This document shows, piece by piece, positions 1-8,278 of a DNA stretch of 64,000 nucleotides (position 1 is the stretch's first letter; every line of letters starts with the position of its first letter). This DNA is from Paracraurococcus lichenis (lineage in GTDB: Bacteria > Pseudomonadota > Alphaproteobacteria > Acetobacterales > Acetobacteraceae), in assembly GCF_030657435.1 (NCBI RefSeq), contig NZ_JAUTWS010000009.1, forward strand, positions 1 to 64,000, written 5' to 3'. The notes beneath the pieces were generated by a model. It was given only the letters and a program-made list of their open reading frames with translations. It was not told the DNA's origin and did no database searches. Made by a program: the position numbers and the translations under genes.

Positions 1-185
1 AGGTCGTCCACGAACACGGCCCGGAACAGCGCCTCGGCGTACCGATCGACGGCCCCGAGCCGCCGCGCCACGACGTAGGTCCACGAGAGCAGATCTGGGT
101 CGAGTGCGATGCGGCCGTACGGCTCGCGGAAAGGCACGGACAGCGTCACTGGGAGCAATCCAAGCAGAAACGCCCCGCAAGCCAA
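1..185 (-). CDS. Partial ORF at left edge, possibly DsbA/HCCA-isomerase-like
   Basis: An open minus-strand frame runs off the left edge; an in-frame stop lies at 198-200, so 185 (a TTG) is only the furthest possible start region. The visible part ends with an amphipathic helix-like stretch containing LSWTYVVARRLGAVDRYAEA followed by LFRAVF. This resembles the helical insert of DsbA-family 2-hydroxychromene-2-carboxylate isomerases. No thioredoxin-fold N-terminus is visible upstream, so it may instead be a 5'-truncated gene remnant. The function is a guess from a short segment. Confidence 0.3.
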   Translation of the reverse strand, partial: MACGAFLLGLLPVTLSVPFREPYGRIALDPDLLSWTYVVARRLGAVDRYAEALFRAVFVDD

Positions 186-393
186 TGTGCCGCGCCATCA
201 CAACATGGCCTGCTTCGTGAACAGCAGCGTAGCGGCGGTCACGAACGTACGGTCGGATCCCGGTGGTGCGCATGAGGATGGGTATCCATGCTCCAAGCAG
301 GGTTAGCCGCCCTCTACTGTTCCCTGGCGCCACGCCGTTGCGGGCTCACTGAGTCAGCAGCGCGCCGCCAGATAGCCGCAGTGCGAAGTCCGC

Positions 394-1020
394 TCATTCG
401 CTGCTATCGAGGGAACACTCCGGGCCCAGTTCATCGGAGCAAAACTCGTAGTTCCTCAGCGCCTCAGATAACTCCGCATCATCGAACGTCACCGCCGTGT
501 CGTTCGGGCTTGCAAAGGTATGCCCGCCGAGATGCGGGACGACGCCAACATACTCGTACTTTGCGCCCCGCCACCAAACGACTTCCCCAATCTCGAAAGG
601 AGCCGCGAGTACGCATCGGTCCTCAGGCACCTGATACTGCGGGAATACCGCAAGTTCCTGGATGGTGGGCGCACTCGGCGTCAAGCACACCCAGGAGCAA
701 CCGAGGCGTCGCGCGAGCAAAAGGAGTCCGACGAAATGCGCTGACAGCCCGCAGTTCCAAAACTGCGCGAAGTCGATGCGACCATCCGGATCCTGACTGT
801 CATCCAACTCGCTTGCCACCTGTAGGACCGTCTGATCACCCCAGTGAAACGCCGGGATCCGTGGTTCAAGCGCGATCAGGTCCTGGTCACAAAGTGACAT
901 GTGCATTGGGTTCAGCTTGAGCACTCGCTCATAAATGCACGGAGACTCCCCGTCTGCGACGACCGTTGCCCGCAGACCCGGTAGCCAGTCGAGTTTCTCG
1001 CTCATTTGCCCGCAGCACAT
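394..1020 (-). CDS. Hypothetical protein, 208 aa
   Basis: I do not recognise this protein. It is a soluble-looking, acidic, mixed alpha/beta sequence without signal peptide or membrane segment; it has a tryptophan-rich patch (EVVWWRGAKYEYVG) in the C-terminal third and an acidic tail. The ATG at 1020 is preferred because GAGAGGA lies about seven bases upstream; a second ATG at 1005 has no comparable ribosome binding site. A terminator-like hairpin sits just upstream of the ribosome binding site, so expression may depend on read-through or attenuation. GC content is lower than in the core genes, in line with accessory DNA. Confidence 0.6.
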   Translation of the reverse strand: MCCGQMSEKLDWLPGLRATVVADGESPCIYERVLKLNPMHMSLCDQDLIALEPRIPAFHWGDQTVLQVASELDDSQDPDGRIDFAQFWNCGLSAHFVGLLLLARRLGCSWVCLTPSAPTIQELAVFPQYQVPEDRCVLAAPFEIGEVVWWRGAKYEYVGVVPHLGGHTFASPNDTAVTFDDAELSEALRNYEFCSDELGPECSLDSSE

Positions 1021-1034
1021 ACCAGTATCCTCTC

Positions 1035-1062
1035 AAAAAAGGAGCGCCGCTGCTGCGGCGCC
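1035..1062 (-). terminator. Terminator-like hairpin in the leader of the 208-aa gene
   Basis: Read on the minus strand, an 8-bp GC stem (GGCGCCGC / GCGGCGCT, loop AGCA) is followed by CC and six T. This is a textbook intrinsic terminator. Its T-run ends about eight bases before the ribosome binding site of the downstream gene, so it is either an attenuator or the end of an upstream minus-strand transcript. Confidence 0.65.
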
Positions 1063-1064
1063 TT

Positions 1065-1692
1065 CATGGGATCATCGTAAAGTAAGCTGGGTGGAGATTG
1101 CACTAAGAATTGCACAGCAGAACAAAAAAATCATGGGAAATATTGTCAACATTACTGAGCGGGCCCAAGCCGCATCTACTATGTTCCTACGAAAGGCTGG
1201 CGCCGTCGTTGCACCGCAGGGAATCATCTGCTCAGGTGTTCTGATTGAGGACCATCGGGGTGCGCTTTCCGCCCCGACCGAGGCCATGGAGGATCTGCAC
1301 CGGAGCGCCGCGTGGCGCACAGACGCGATGAACGGGAAAGACCACCGAATGGCAGGTATCCGATGGCGGGCCGAGCACGGAGCAGGCTGACGGCGAACAC
1401 CTCTTCATCTACCTGACGCTGCTGCTGACACCTAGCTGGCCGAGGTCGTGCCCGGCGAGCCGTCCGCCGCGGCTGGATCCCGTTCTCAGCCTGCGGCTTG
1501 CGCCGCCGTGGGAAAACATCGACGTGAAGTTCCCGCACCGGCTGTCCGTAATCCCGCTGAGGTCAAACTGGTGTGGGTCGTGGGTAAGTCCTCGACGCCA
1601 TCGAAATTTGACTGACTTCGCTCTGGTCAGGCCGCGGTCAGGTTTGGAACGCCGCGGAGTAGTCGAGGGTGTCCGTCACGGGCGCGCAGAGG
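1065..1692. other. No convincing gene
   Basis: Overlapping frames exist on both strands (for example 935-1390 plus and 1072-1320 minus), but none has a good ribosome binding site, recognisable domain or the codon bias of its neighbours. Base composition drops to relatively AT-rich around 1080-1200, which could be promoter DNA for the minus-strand leader to the left. Confidence 0.4.
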
Positions 1693-1693
1693 T

Positions 1694-1744
1694 GGTCAGG
1701 CGCTATATCCGCCGCATTTTCGACGGCGGATGTAGCGCCTGACC
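1694..1744. repeat. Long hairpin (20-bp stem) downstream of the first ParS-like gene
   Basis: GGTCAGGCGCTATATCCGCC (1694-1713) pairs with 1725-1744 with a single G-U pair and an 11-base loop. It lies about 70 bases past the stop of the minus-strand gene at 1813, so it may terminate or stabilise that transcript, but there is no T-run. A stem this long could also be a remnant of a mobile-element end. Confidence 0.5.
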
Positions 1745-1812
1745 TCGGCCTAACATCGCCCCGCGAACGAAAAATCAGTTGGTTTGTGGGACAAAATCGA
1801 TTTGTCAGGAGC

Positions 1813-2634
1813 TTACGGCACAAGCCATCCGGAGATGTCATCGTCGTCGTAGGGCCGGAAGTGCCGGTCGAGCGGACCAGGCGGCATGTAAAGGCCCTGT
1901 TGCGCGGCATGCAGGAATCCCAGGACAACAAGCGGTCCTGATGGCTCCCCATTGATGACGATATCAAGCGGCGGACGGCCGCCGAAAACAGGCGCGGCAT
2001 GAGGCGTCCTGAGCCACTCCACCCCTTCGTGCTCCAGGACGTGCAGGACGCCAAGCGCCTGATGGATGGCGAGGATGGAGGAGATCTGGGCAAGGACGTC
2101 ATCCGGCAGCGCGAGGGGATGGTGCGCCCGGGCCGACTGGATCCAGGTATCGATTTCCGGCGACCCGCCGAGCACGCGGCGGCGCTCGGCGTCGTCCAGA
2201 CCCCAGAGATCCGTGATTGCCAGTAAGGTGCGCAGCCCGGGCCCGCTCAGTCGGCGACGGCGCTCGATCGCTGCAAATCGCTCGGCTTCCTCCAGGAGGT
2301 CAGCAGGCGCTCCGGTTTGGATGAGGGCTCTATCGGGATCGTAGTTCGTGCAGCCGGGATAGGCTTTGGCCAGCCAAGCCAAGCATTTGTGGACACCTTC
2401 CCATCCGCCTTCGGCATGCCTCCAAGGCTCGATGCCGCGGAGCTCGGCGTGAGGCGTCTCGATCCACTCCCGGCCATGCCATACGCTACCCTTTGCCTCT
2501 ACCGCAGCCACCAGCAAGCGGAAAATGCGGCGGGTGACTTGGTGCGCGTCGGACAAGCGGACCGGCTGACCATCGAGGAGTTCGTGGAAGTCGGGCTCGC
2601 TCTTCTGCCATTCCCGGAATTCCTCGGGGCTCAT
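1813..2634 (-). CDS. ParS/MbcA-like (DUF2384) protein, paralogue 1
   Basis: This 273-residue protein has an unrecognised N-terminal half and a C-terminal half resembling the Xre/MbcA/ParS toxin-binding domain: a helical part (LGVLHVLEHEGVEWLRTPHA) followed by FGGRPPLDIVINGE, close to the family signature W-L-x-x-P-x-x-x-F-G-G-x-x-P-L. In known systems this domain neutralises RES-type toxins. The frame extends upstream to 2952, but that part overlaps the preceding gene and is low-complexity. The ATG at 2634 begins a normal protein (MSPEEFREW). It shares RRRLSGPG, the whole DUF2384-like part and a closing MPP...FRPY motif with the gene at 5449-6246. No RES toxin is visible next to it. Confidence 0.7.
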   Translation of the reverse strand: MSPEEFREWQKSEPDFHELLDGQPVRLSDAHQVTRRIFRLLVAAVEAKGSVWHGREWIETPHAELRGIEPWRHAEGGWEGVHKCLAWLAKAYPGCTNYDPDRALIQTGAPADLLEEAERFAAIERRRRLSGPGLRTLLAITDLWGLDDAERRRVLGGSPEIDTWIQSARAHHPLALPDDVLAQISSILAIHQALGVLHVLEHEGVEWLRTPHAAPVFGGRPPLDIVINGEPSGPLVVLGFLHAAQQGLYMPPGPLDRHFRPYDDDDISGWLVP

Positions 2635-2695
2635 GATGCCGTTCCTCAGCGACGACGACCGAAAGTGTTGAGCACCTGCTGACGACCGACGTGAC

Positions 2696-3256
2696 TCATG
2701 ACCGCCGCCCCCACTCGTCACCGGGAACATGGACAACCCGCCCGGCCTCCTCCGACCAGACCAGCCAGCCATCGACGGCGGCCTGGAGGCGGCGCAGACG
2801 CGCATAGAAGTCCGCTGTGACGATCCGCATGCCGTCGCTGAACGGTCGGGCGGAGAAATCGCCCGAGGCGACCCAGTCGTAAATCCAGCGCTCCCAACCG
2901 TATGGCCAACTGGCCGCGTCGTGCGTCTCCGCGCACCAGCCCAGGGCGTCATGCAAATCGAGCTTCGGGTTCCGAGCCTGCAAGGCGGGGTAGTCCGCTT
3001 TCCAATGTATCCATCGCTCTACGAGCTCGGGAGAGACCAGATGGTGCTGCCACCTGGTCTCGGACCAGCAAAAGGCACTCGATGGGTCGATGTAGAAGGG
3101 CACCACTGGACGGGCATCGGCTGCCAAGAGAGCTTCTATGGTGTCGATCGCCATTTCCTCGAAGCGGCGGCGTGCCTCCGCCTCGCCATCCGTGAGACTG
3201 AAGATATCGTCCAGGTACTGCCGCTGGTGGGCCAGCAGGTCTGCCTTCGCCCTCAC
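2696..3256 (-). CDS. Hypothetical protein of the AAA/M41 locus
   Basis: I do not recognise this protein. With the GTG start at 3256 it has 186 residues. It is rich in Trp, Tyr and His (for example WSETRWQHHL, WERWIYDWVASGDF) and has no membrane segment. The GTG lies two bases after the stop of the AAA/M41 gene, which implies translational coupling. A TTG further upstream at 3373 would make 225 residues but overlaps the protease gene and adds low-complexity sequence. Its position between the protease and the first ParS-like protein suggests it is a partner or substrate of one of them; this is inference only. Confidence 0.6.
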   Translation of the reverse strand: MRAKADLLAHQRQYLDDIFSLTDGEAEARRRFEEMAIDTIEALLAADARPVVPFYIDPSSAFCWSETRWQHHLVSPELVERWIHWKADYPALQARNPKLDLHDALGWCAETHDAASWPYGWERWIYDWVASGDFSARPFSDGMRIVTADFYARLRRLQAAVDGWLVWSEEAGRVVHVPGDEWGRRS

Positions 3257-3258
3257 AA

Positions 3259-5232
3259 TCAGCGGCTTTCCTGCATAATAGCTTCCACCTCGGCGCCGGT
3301 CAGCACCTCCCGCTCCAGCAGTCCAGCCACTAGGGCATCCAGTGCAGGCCGGTGTTCCTGCAATCGGCGGCAAACCTCCTCATAGGCGGCGTTGAGGCGC
3401 TCCTCGACACGCTGCGCCAGATCCGACCGGTTCACCAGCAAGGTGGCGAGATTCCGCTCGTCCCAGAGCCCGAGCCAGAGCAAAGGCCGCGCGGATATAC
3501 CCATCGCCGTCTCGGCGTTCGCCGCCAGCCAGGTGGCCCGACCCAAGTCGCTGTGGATCGGTCCCCCGGAGCCGCCCGTCGCGTGCCCGAGCACAACCTC
3601 CTCAGCAGCACGGCCAGCCAGGAGGCGGCGTAGGTGCATGCCGAGCCAGGCTTCGGTGACATCCCCGCTCTGCGTAGCGACGGCCGTGTGTCCGCCGCTC
3701 TGGTCGTCCTCACGGATGGAGACATGTTGCAGGGCACCCGGCTGCTCTAGCACCTGAACCAGGGCATGCCCGGCCTCATGGACCGCTGCAATCCGCCGGG
3801 CACCTGTTGGTGACATCTGACCGGCACCCCGGATCTCCGCTAGCAGGTCATCGAGCGTCATTGGGCGCCCGTCCTTGCGCGCCCGCCGTCGTGCGCCGCG
3901 CGCCCAGCGCTCGCAATCAGCACCCGTGCCGCCCAAGGCGAGCAGCGCCGCCTGGGTCAAGTCGACGCCTGCCAGGTCCGTTCCGATGTGGACGCGGAGG
4001 ATCGCCGCGAGCGCGCGCTGGTCAGGGAGAGGGACGGCGATAATGCGGTCCAGGCGACCGGATCGCGTGATGGCCGGGTCCACCATCTCGGGATGGTTGG
4101 TAGCCCCGACCACCACGACGCCCTCGCGCCCGCCGACGCCGTCTAGGTGCTCGAGCAGCGCGCCGACCACCGAGGCCCACCAGTCCCGATGGCGACTGTC
4201 GGCGGTCCGGCTATAGAAGCTGTCGAGCTCGTCGATGAACAGGATAGCGGGCGCAGCCTTCCGGGCCTCGTCGAAGGTCGCCGCCATTGCCTTGAGCAGG
4301 TCACCGAGGTGCCCCTCCCTCGACGCCTGCCACATCGAGTAGGAGCCGACAACGAGCGGGACGCCGCAAGTCACCGCCAGCGCGCGTGCGAAAGTGGTCT
4401 TGCCGGTGCCGGGAGGACCGGCGAGCAGGCAACCGCGGTCGATGTCGGCCCAGGAGAGCCACCCGGCGCCATAAGCGTCGAGGTCGCGTGCCAAATCGCG
4501 CCCCCAAGCTATCGCAGCATCCATGCCAGGAAGGTCGTCCAGCGAAGGCGCGGGCCGCGGTGCTCCGGAGGCTGCGCGCGCCACGATAGCTTCAGCACGC
4601 CGGAGGAAATCGTCAGCCGACTGCCCCTGCCGTCGTGCCAACCTCAGGACCACCGGCGACACGGCGGCGCAGACCTCGGGGGCGAGCACCAGGTCCGTGG
4701 CGTTGGACGTGACCGAGTGCGCTACGCTCTTCAGGTCTTCGGCGTTTAAGGGCGGCAGGCTAATCCGCAGGTCGGCGGCGCGGATCAGGTCCGTTGGCAG
4801 GAGCCGGTCCGGCGCGTGGGACACTCCGAGGACGCTCTGGCCCTGCCAAAGGCTCTCCGCGATCTGCTCGTTCTCATATTTCGGCCGGTGGCGCGATCTC
4901 GAGCCATCGGCATCGACCACCATCCACGCGCCCGGCCGGACCTCGATGTCGCCTGCCCTACTGGTGGACGTCCGCTTGCTGGGCACCTTGGCGATATCCC
5001 GCCAAGCCATGCTGACGGGCGACACCCAATCCGGGCTTGGCACCTCGATGATAATGGCGCCTGCCAGAGCTTCGACACTGATCCCCTGCTCGGTCAGGGC
5101 GCGTTGGACAGCAAGCCGGGCGGCGACCTGGGCTGGGTCTACGGCCCGAGGCAACCAGAGATCCGGCTCATCCTCTGGAAGTTCGTTATCGCCTGAAAGG
5201 TCGTCGTCTACGGCATCATGGTCGGCGGACAT
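3259..5232 (-). CDS. Soluble FtsH-like AAA+ ATPase / M41 zinc peptidase
   Basis: This is a 657-residue protein (ATG at 5232). Residues 1-230 are an unrecognised acidic N-terminal domain. Residues 235-470 are an AAA+ module with Walker A GPPGTGKT (272-279), Walker B ILFIDELDS (330-338) and a second region of homology GATNHPEMVDPAITRSGRLD. Residues 475-650 are an M41 peptidase with HEAGH (485-489), and D562 in the SDLGRAT motif is the likely third zinc ligand. Unlike cellular FtsH there are no N-terminal membrane helices, so it should be cytosolic. It would use ATP to unfold and degrade proteins. It is coupled to the gene at 3256 and lies between two ParS-like paralogues, a context unlike that of housekeeping ftsH. 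Confidence 0.85.
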   Translation of the reverse strand: MSADHDAVDDDLSGDNELPEDEPDLWLPRAVDPAQVAARLAVQRALTEQGISVEALAGAIIIEVPSPDWVSPVSMAWRDIAKVPSKRTSTSRAGDIEVRPGAWMVVDADGSRSRHRPKYENEQIAESLWQGQSVLGVSHAPDRLLPTDLIRAADLRISLPPLNAEDLKSVAHSVTSNATDLVLAPEVCAAVSPVVLRLARRQGQSADDFLRRAEAIVARAASGAPRPAPSLDDLPGMDAAIAWGRDLARDLDAYGAGWLSWADIDRGCLLAGPPGTGKTTFARALAVTCGVPLVVGSYSMWQASREGHLGDLLKAMAATFDEARKAAPAILFIDELDSFYSRTADSRHRDWWASVVGALLEHLDGVGGREGVVVVGATNHPEMVDPAITRSGRLDRIIAVPLPDQRALAAILRVHIGTDLAGVDLTQAALLALGGTGADCERWARGARRRARKDGRPMTLDDLLAEIRGAGQMSPTGARRIAAVHEAGHALVQVLEQPGALQHVSIREDDQSGGHTAVATQSGDVTEAWLGMHLRRLLAGRAAEEVVLGHATGGSGGPIHSDLGRATWLAANAETAMGISARPLLWLGLWDERNLATLLVNRSDLAQRVEERLNAAYEEVCRRLQEHRPALDALVAGLLEREVLTGAEVEAIMQESR

Positions 5233-5275
5233 GCTGGAACCCCGTCTGCGGGTATGCGGAATGGCGACACGGTAA

Positions 5276-5455
5276 TGCTGGTCGGTAGTCGCCGCTGCCA
5301 CGGGGCGGCACTGGGCAGCGCCCGATGCCAGAATTGAACAGCAGTGTACTGATGTTGCAGAGGGCGTCCGCCAGAGGTTTTCGGCACTTCGCATTCGGCG
5401 TCATGATTGCCCGCCGCATCGCAAGATACTCATCCCAGCGTCCGGGGCTCATCGA
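5276..5455 (-). pseudogene. Decayed internal fragment of the HhH/nuclease-like gene
   Basis: The minus-strand translation here (PGRWDEYLAMRRAI, then ISTLLFNSGIGRCPVPP) matches an internal part of the intact gene at 6340-7596 (PGRWDDYLAMRRTI, ISALLFDVGSGRYPAPP), and the DNA is visibly similar. No start, HhH motif or nuclease-like part remains. Its first ATG overlaps the TGA stop of the ParS-like gene at 5449, so a deletion fused the end of that gene to the middle of a second copy of the nuclease-like gene. It is evidence of a former tandem duplication. Confidence 0.75.
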
Positions 5456-6246
5456 TCTTCGACGTCGTCCCAAGTAAGGTCCGCGTCCGTGTAGGGCCGG
5501 AAGTCGCCGTCGAGCTCAGGGATAGGCGGCATGTAGAACCTCTGCCCGGCGCCCTGGAGGAAACGCAAAGTGGCCTGCATCGCCTCGAAGCGGCCACCCG
5601 TCACGAGTTCGACTGGCGCCCGACTATCGAACGGGGGCGCCCGGTGTGGACTGCGGAGCCAGGCAGCCGCATTTCGGTCAGACGCATGGAGGACACGGAG
5701 CGCCTGATAGATGCCGAGTGTCACCGAGATCTGCGAAAGGGTGGTGATATCGAGAGTGAGCGTGGCGTGGCTTTGCGCCGCCTGGACCCAGGCGCCATAG
5801 TCGGCGGCCGTCGTGCGGAGCATGCGTTGGCGGTCGGCGTCTGGCAGGCCCCAGGCATCACAGACGTTGAGAAAAGCGCGCATGCCAGGTCCACTCAGGC
5901 GGCGTCTGGACTCGCCTGAGTGGTGGCCAATCCAGCGTATGTGGTCGTGAAGTTCTTCCCGGCTGCGGCGTTCGGTGTAGTACCCCTGCTCAGTGTCGGC
6001 CTCGCCCTCCTCAGGGCGCCATGCTTGGGTTGTCGGGTCGCAGCGCCGAACAATCGCATCCGGCTCAAAGGGCGCGACGGGAATGAGAGTGGTATCGTTG
6101 GCGTCTGCCAGACGCCAATCGATGTGGATGAGGTCGGCCACACCCACCACCACCTCGAGGGCGAGTCCTGGGACCGGGTGCTTACGCACGAGGCGCTCGG
6201 CATTCCCTATGATGGTACTGCGGGCGTCTTCGACGCTGGTGTCCAT
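5449..6246 (-). CDS. ParS/MbcA-like (DUF2384) protein, paralogue 2
   Basis: This 265-residue protein is paralogous to the one at 1813-2634: both contain RRRLSGPG, a central helical region (YQALRVLHASDRNAAAWLRS), P-F-x-x-R-x-P-V-E-L at the DUF2384-like core and a C-terminal MPP...FRPYTDADL motif. The N-terminal 90 residues differ from paralogue 1. The longer frame starts at 6324, but the ATG at 6246 follows GAGGGA and begins a more regular protein. It lies downstream of the nuclease-like gene at 6340. If it is an antitoxin-like regulator, the neighbouring nuclease-like protein or protease could be its partner; no classical RES toxin is present. Confidence 0.7.
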   Translation of the reverse strand: MDTSVEDARSTIIGNAERLVRKHPVPGLALEVVVGVADLIHIDWRLADANDTTLIPVAPFEPDAIVRRCDPTTQAWRPEEGEADTEQGYYTERRSREELHDHIRWIGHHSGESRRRLSGPGMRAFLNVCDAWGLPDADRQRMLRTTAADYGAWVQAAQSHATLTLDITTLSQISVTLGIYQALRVLHASDRNAAAWLRSPHRAPPFDSRAPVELVTGGRFEAMQATLRFLQGAGQRFYMPPIPELDGDFRPYTDADLTWDDVEDR

Positions 6247-6339
6247 CGTTCCCTCCTGTCCCACGTGCCGGTCGCACGTCGTCCGGCCAATTATCGGCGG
6301 CGCAAGCTGCCGACCACCGTTCAAGGGAATACGGACCGG

Positions 6340-7596
6340 CTATGGACGACGTGAGATGGCCTGGATTGCTTTCACGCCAGCCCCAAAGCGTGCGATTGCC
6401 TCCTTGTGCGTCTGCAATGCGCCGTAAGGCAGGAACAGTATCTCTGGTCCGCTGTTCAGTTTGAAGGCTGGATAGGAGAACTGGCTCCTTGCCTCCCTTT
6501 CGCGGCGATCGGGCGCCACAACGAAGAGTGCCTCAAGTGAATGCGGCGCGGGCCCCAGCGCGAGGCATAGCATCCGGACCAGACCGGCTGCGATGTCCGT
6601 TGTGTGCTCAACTTCGAAGGCGGACACGACACGCTTCGACGTTGGGTCCAGCCACAGCACGTCGATGAGGCGGATCGCGTCGGCGCAGGTATCTTCATCT
6701 ATTCCCGGAAGATCCGGCAAGCATCGGTCACCTAACTTCCCGCCGCCAAATGGGCGGTTGCGGTCATTTGCTGCGACCCAGATATCGAAGCCCAGTGAGG
6801 AGCCGAGGTCGCGGAGCAGACCTTGGACCTCCGTATGGCTCAAGTTGTCAGCTTGCGTTGCGTTTGCCATGTTGATGCCCTCCGCGCGTACACGTGCAAG
6901 GTCAGCCACCCACTGCGCGCGAGCACCCTCGTTGTCACCACAGGGCGGTGCTGGGTAGCGCCCGCTACCAACATCAAACAGCAGTGCACTGATGGCGCCG
7001 AGGTCGTCCGACAGCAGTGTTCGATGCCTGGCATTCAGCATTGCGATCGTGCGCCGCATCGCAAGGTAATCGTCCCAGCGCCCGGGTCTCATCTTGCTGC
7101 CGGTCAGGGCATTGAAGCCGTCTACAATGGCGGTGCTGTAGAGTGGCACGATGGTCGGGTGGAGGAAGTACAGCAGGTTAGCCGAGGTAGGCCCTACGCC
7201 CCTGATGCGCTCGGCGTCGAGTTGCCGGATCGCGGCGATGACTTGACTTTCAGTGCCGCAGCGCAGGCAAACATCGAGCATCCGACCGAACGCGTGCTGG
7301 TTGTCAGTGCTCTTGTATATGTCGGGGCTGTGCAGCTTCGGCCGCCAGAGAAATGCACATTCGGTGCCATTCAGAATTCTACCCTGCGCGGCAATCGCAC
7401 CGACCACCTCCTCCAAGGCGGAGCCACGATAGACGCAGCCGAAGGTGCCCGCTTCAATCTTCGCAGCGGCCCTTTGAATGCCGCGGCGAACCGAGCGGAA
7501 TCCCCTGACGCGCGCGTTGCCCAGAAACCAGGTCCGGTACGTGCTCCCCGGGTCACTTCGGGCCTTGCTTATCAACGGAAGTAGGGCATCTGACAT
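6340..7596 (-). CDS. HhH protein with nuclease-like C-terminal domain
   Basis: This 418-residue protein (ATG at 7596) has, around residues 140-170, a helix-hairpin-helix-like motif IRGVGPTSANLLYFL of the kind used in DNA glycosylases and other DNA-binding proteins. The C-terminal third contains IDVLWLD and then AFEVEHTTDI with a following helix. That pattern fits a PD-(D/E)xK nuclease core (D...ExE) as in some type II restriction enzymes. It is not a clear member of a family I can name. It is the first gene of the minus-strand block containing the ParS-like and AAA/M41 genes. A nuclease, DNA-repair or restriction role is inferred from these motifs. Confidence 0.6.
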   Translation of the reverse strand: MSDALLPLISKARSDPGSTYRTWFLGNARVRGFRSVRRGIQRAAAKIEAGTFGCVYRGSALEEVVGAIAAQGRILNGTECAFLWRPKLHSPDIYKSTDNQHAFGRMLDVCLRCGTESQVIAAIRQLDAERIRGVGPTSANLLYFLHPTIVPLYSTAIVDGFNALTGSKMRPGRWDDYLAMRRTIAMLNARHRTLLSDDLGAISALLFDVGSGRYPAPPCGDNEGARAQWVADLARVRAEGINMANATQADNLSHTEVQGLLRDLGSSLGFDIWVAANDRNRPFGGGKLGDRCLPDLPGIDEDTCADAIRLIDVLWLDPTSKRVVSAFEVEHTTDIAAGLVRMLCLALGPAPHSLEALFVVAPDRREREARSQFSYPAFKLNSGPEILFLPYGALQTHKEAIARFGAGVKAIQAISRRP

Positions 7597-7665
7597 GCTC
7601 ACCTCTGAGTGCTCCGCCTCACCGTACACCGCATGGTAAAGCGGCCGTCCGAGGCATGTACGGGG

Positions 7666-7992
7666 TCAGGGGAAGGTAGCCAGTACGTCGTCGAGCGACG
7701 CTGCTACAAAGATGATGCGCGCTCCAGGAAGCTGGATGGCAGTCGTGTCCCGGCAATCGTCTGCGTCGCTCAGGCAGATGACGGCGCCAGGGCGGACTGC
7801 ATGTCGCACGCCATCGCGGTCGACGAATAGCATGTAGCCGTGGATGCGTTCACCCGCCATGGCGGCAGTGCTGTTAGGCAGATGTGTGGCGAATGGTTTC
7901 AGGTCGCTCATCTCCTCGCTCCCGAGGCGGCTTTCCAAAAGGATGTGCCGGGGTCGACCACCGTGCGTGGTGGAATGCTCCATGACGTTCAC
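7666..7992 (-). CDS. Small hypothetical protein, up to 108 aa
   Basis: I do not recognise this protein. The conserved-looking part begins near MSDLKPFATH and contains a beta-rich core (HGYMLFVDRDGVRHAVRPGAVICLSD). ATGs at 7992, 7983 and 7911 are all possible starts; the last has GAGGAG directly abutting it, too close for a normal ribosome binding site. It lies 69 bases upstream of the HhH/nuclease-like gene on the same strand and could be the first gene of that operon. Confidence 0.5.
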   Translation of the reverse strand: MNVMEHSTTHGGRPRHILLESRLGSEEMSDLKPFATHLPNSTAAMAGERIHGYMLFVDRDGVRHAVRPGAVICLSDADDCRDTTAIQLPGARIIFVAASLDDVLATFP

Positions 7993-8195
7993 ATGCGCGA
8001 CCGTCGTCAGCGCACATCAGGCAGCGTGGTCGGCCGCGCGGAGGTGAGCCGGTGTCTGTGTGTCGTGGTGTGCTTCCTGAGGTGTCCGCATGCGGGCCAA
8101 CCCCTCTCCCAGGACTGCCGAATGCCATTCGATTCGGCCGACTGCTAGGGAGCGTTCCATAGGGCGCCGCTGCCCGTCAACAGAATTCGCTAGCT

Positions 8196-8223
8196 TTGAT
8201 AGCGTTTGCGCTTTTACTAATAG
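8196..8223 (+). promoter_or_regulatory. Possible sigma-70-type promoter for the XRE gene
   Basis: TTGATA (8196-8201), a 16-base spacer and TAATAG (8218-8223) lie in an AT-rich patch of an otherwise GC-rich region, about 55 bases before the likely start of the XRE gene. Confidence 0.4.
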
Positions 8224-8278
8224 CGAGAAAGAAATTCGGGGTGGACGCGCTAGGATTCTTCGTTGTCAACAATGGGGA

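Noticed and set aside
935..1390. Plus- and minus-strand frames around the AT-rich stretch near 1.1 kb
   Set aside because: No ribosome binding site, no domain, and both strands are equally open.
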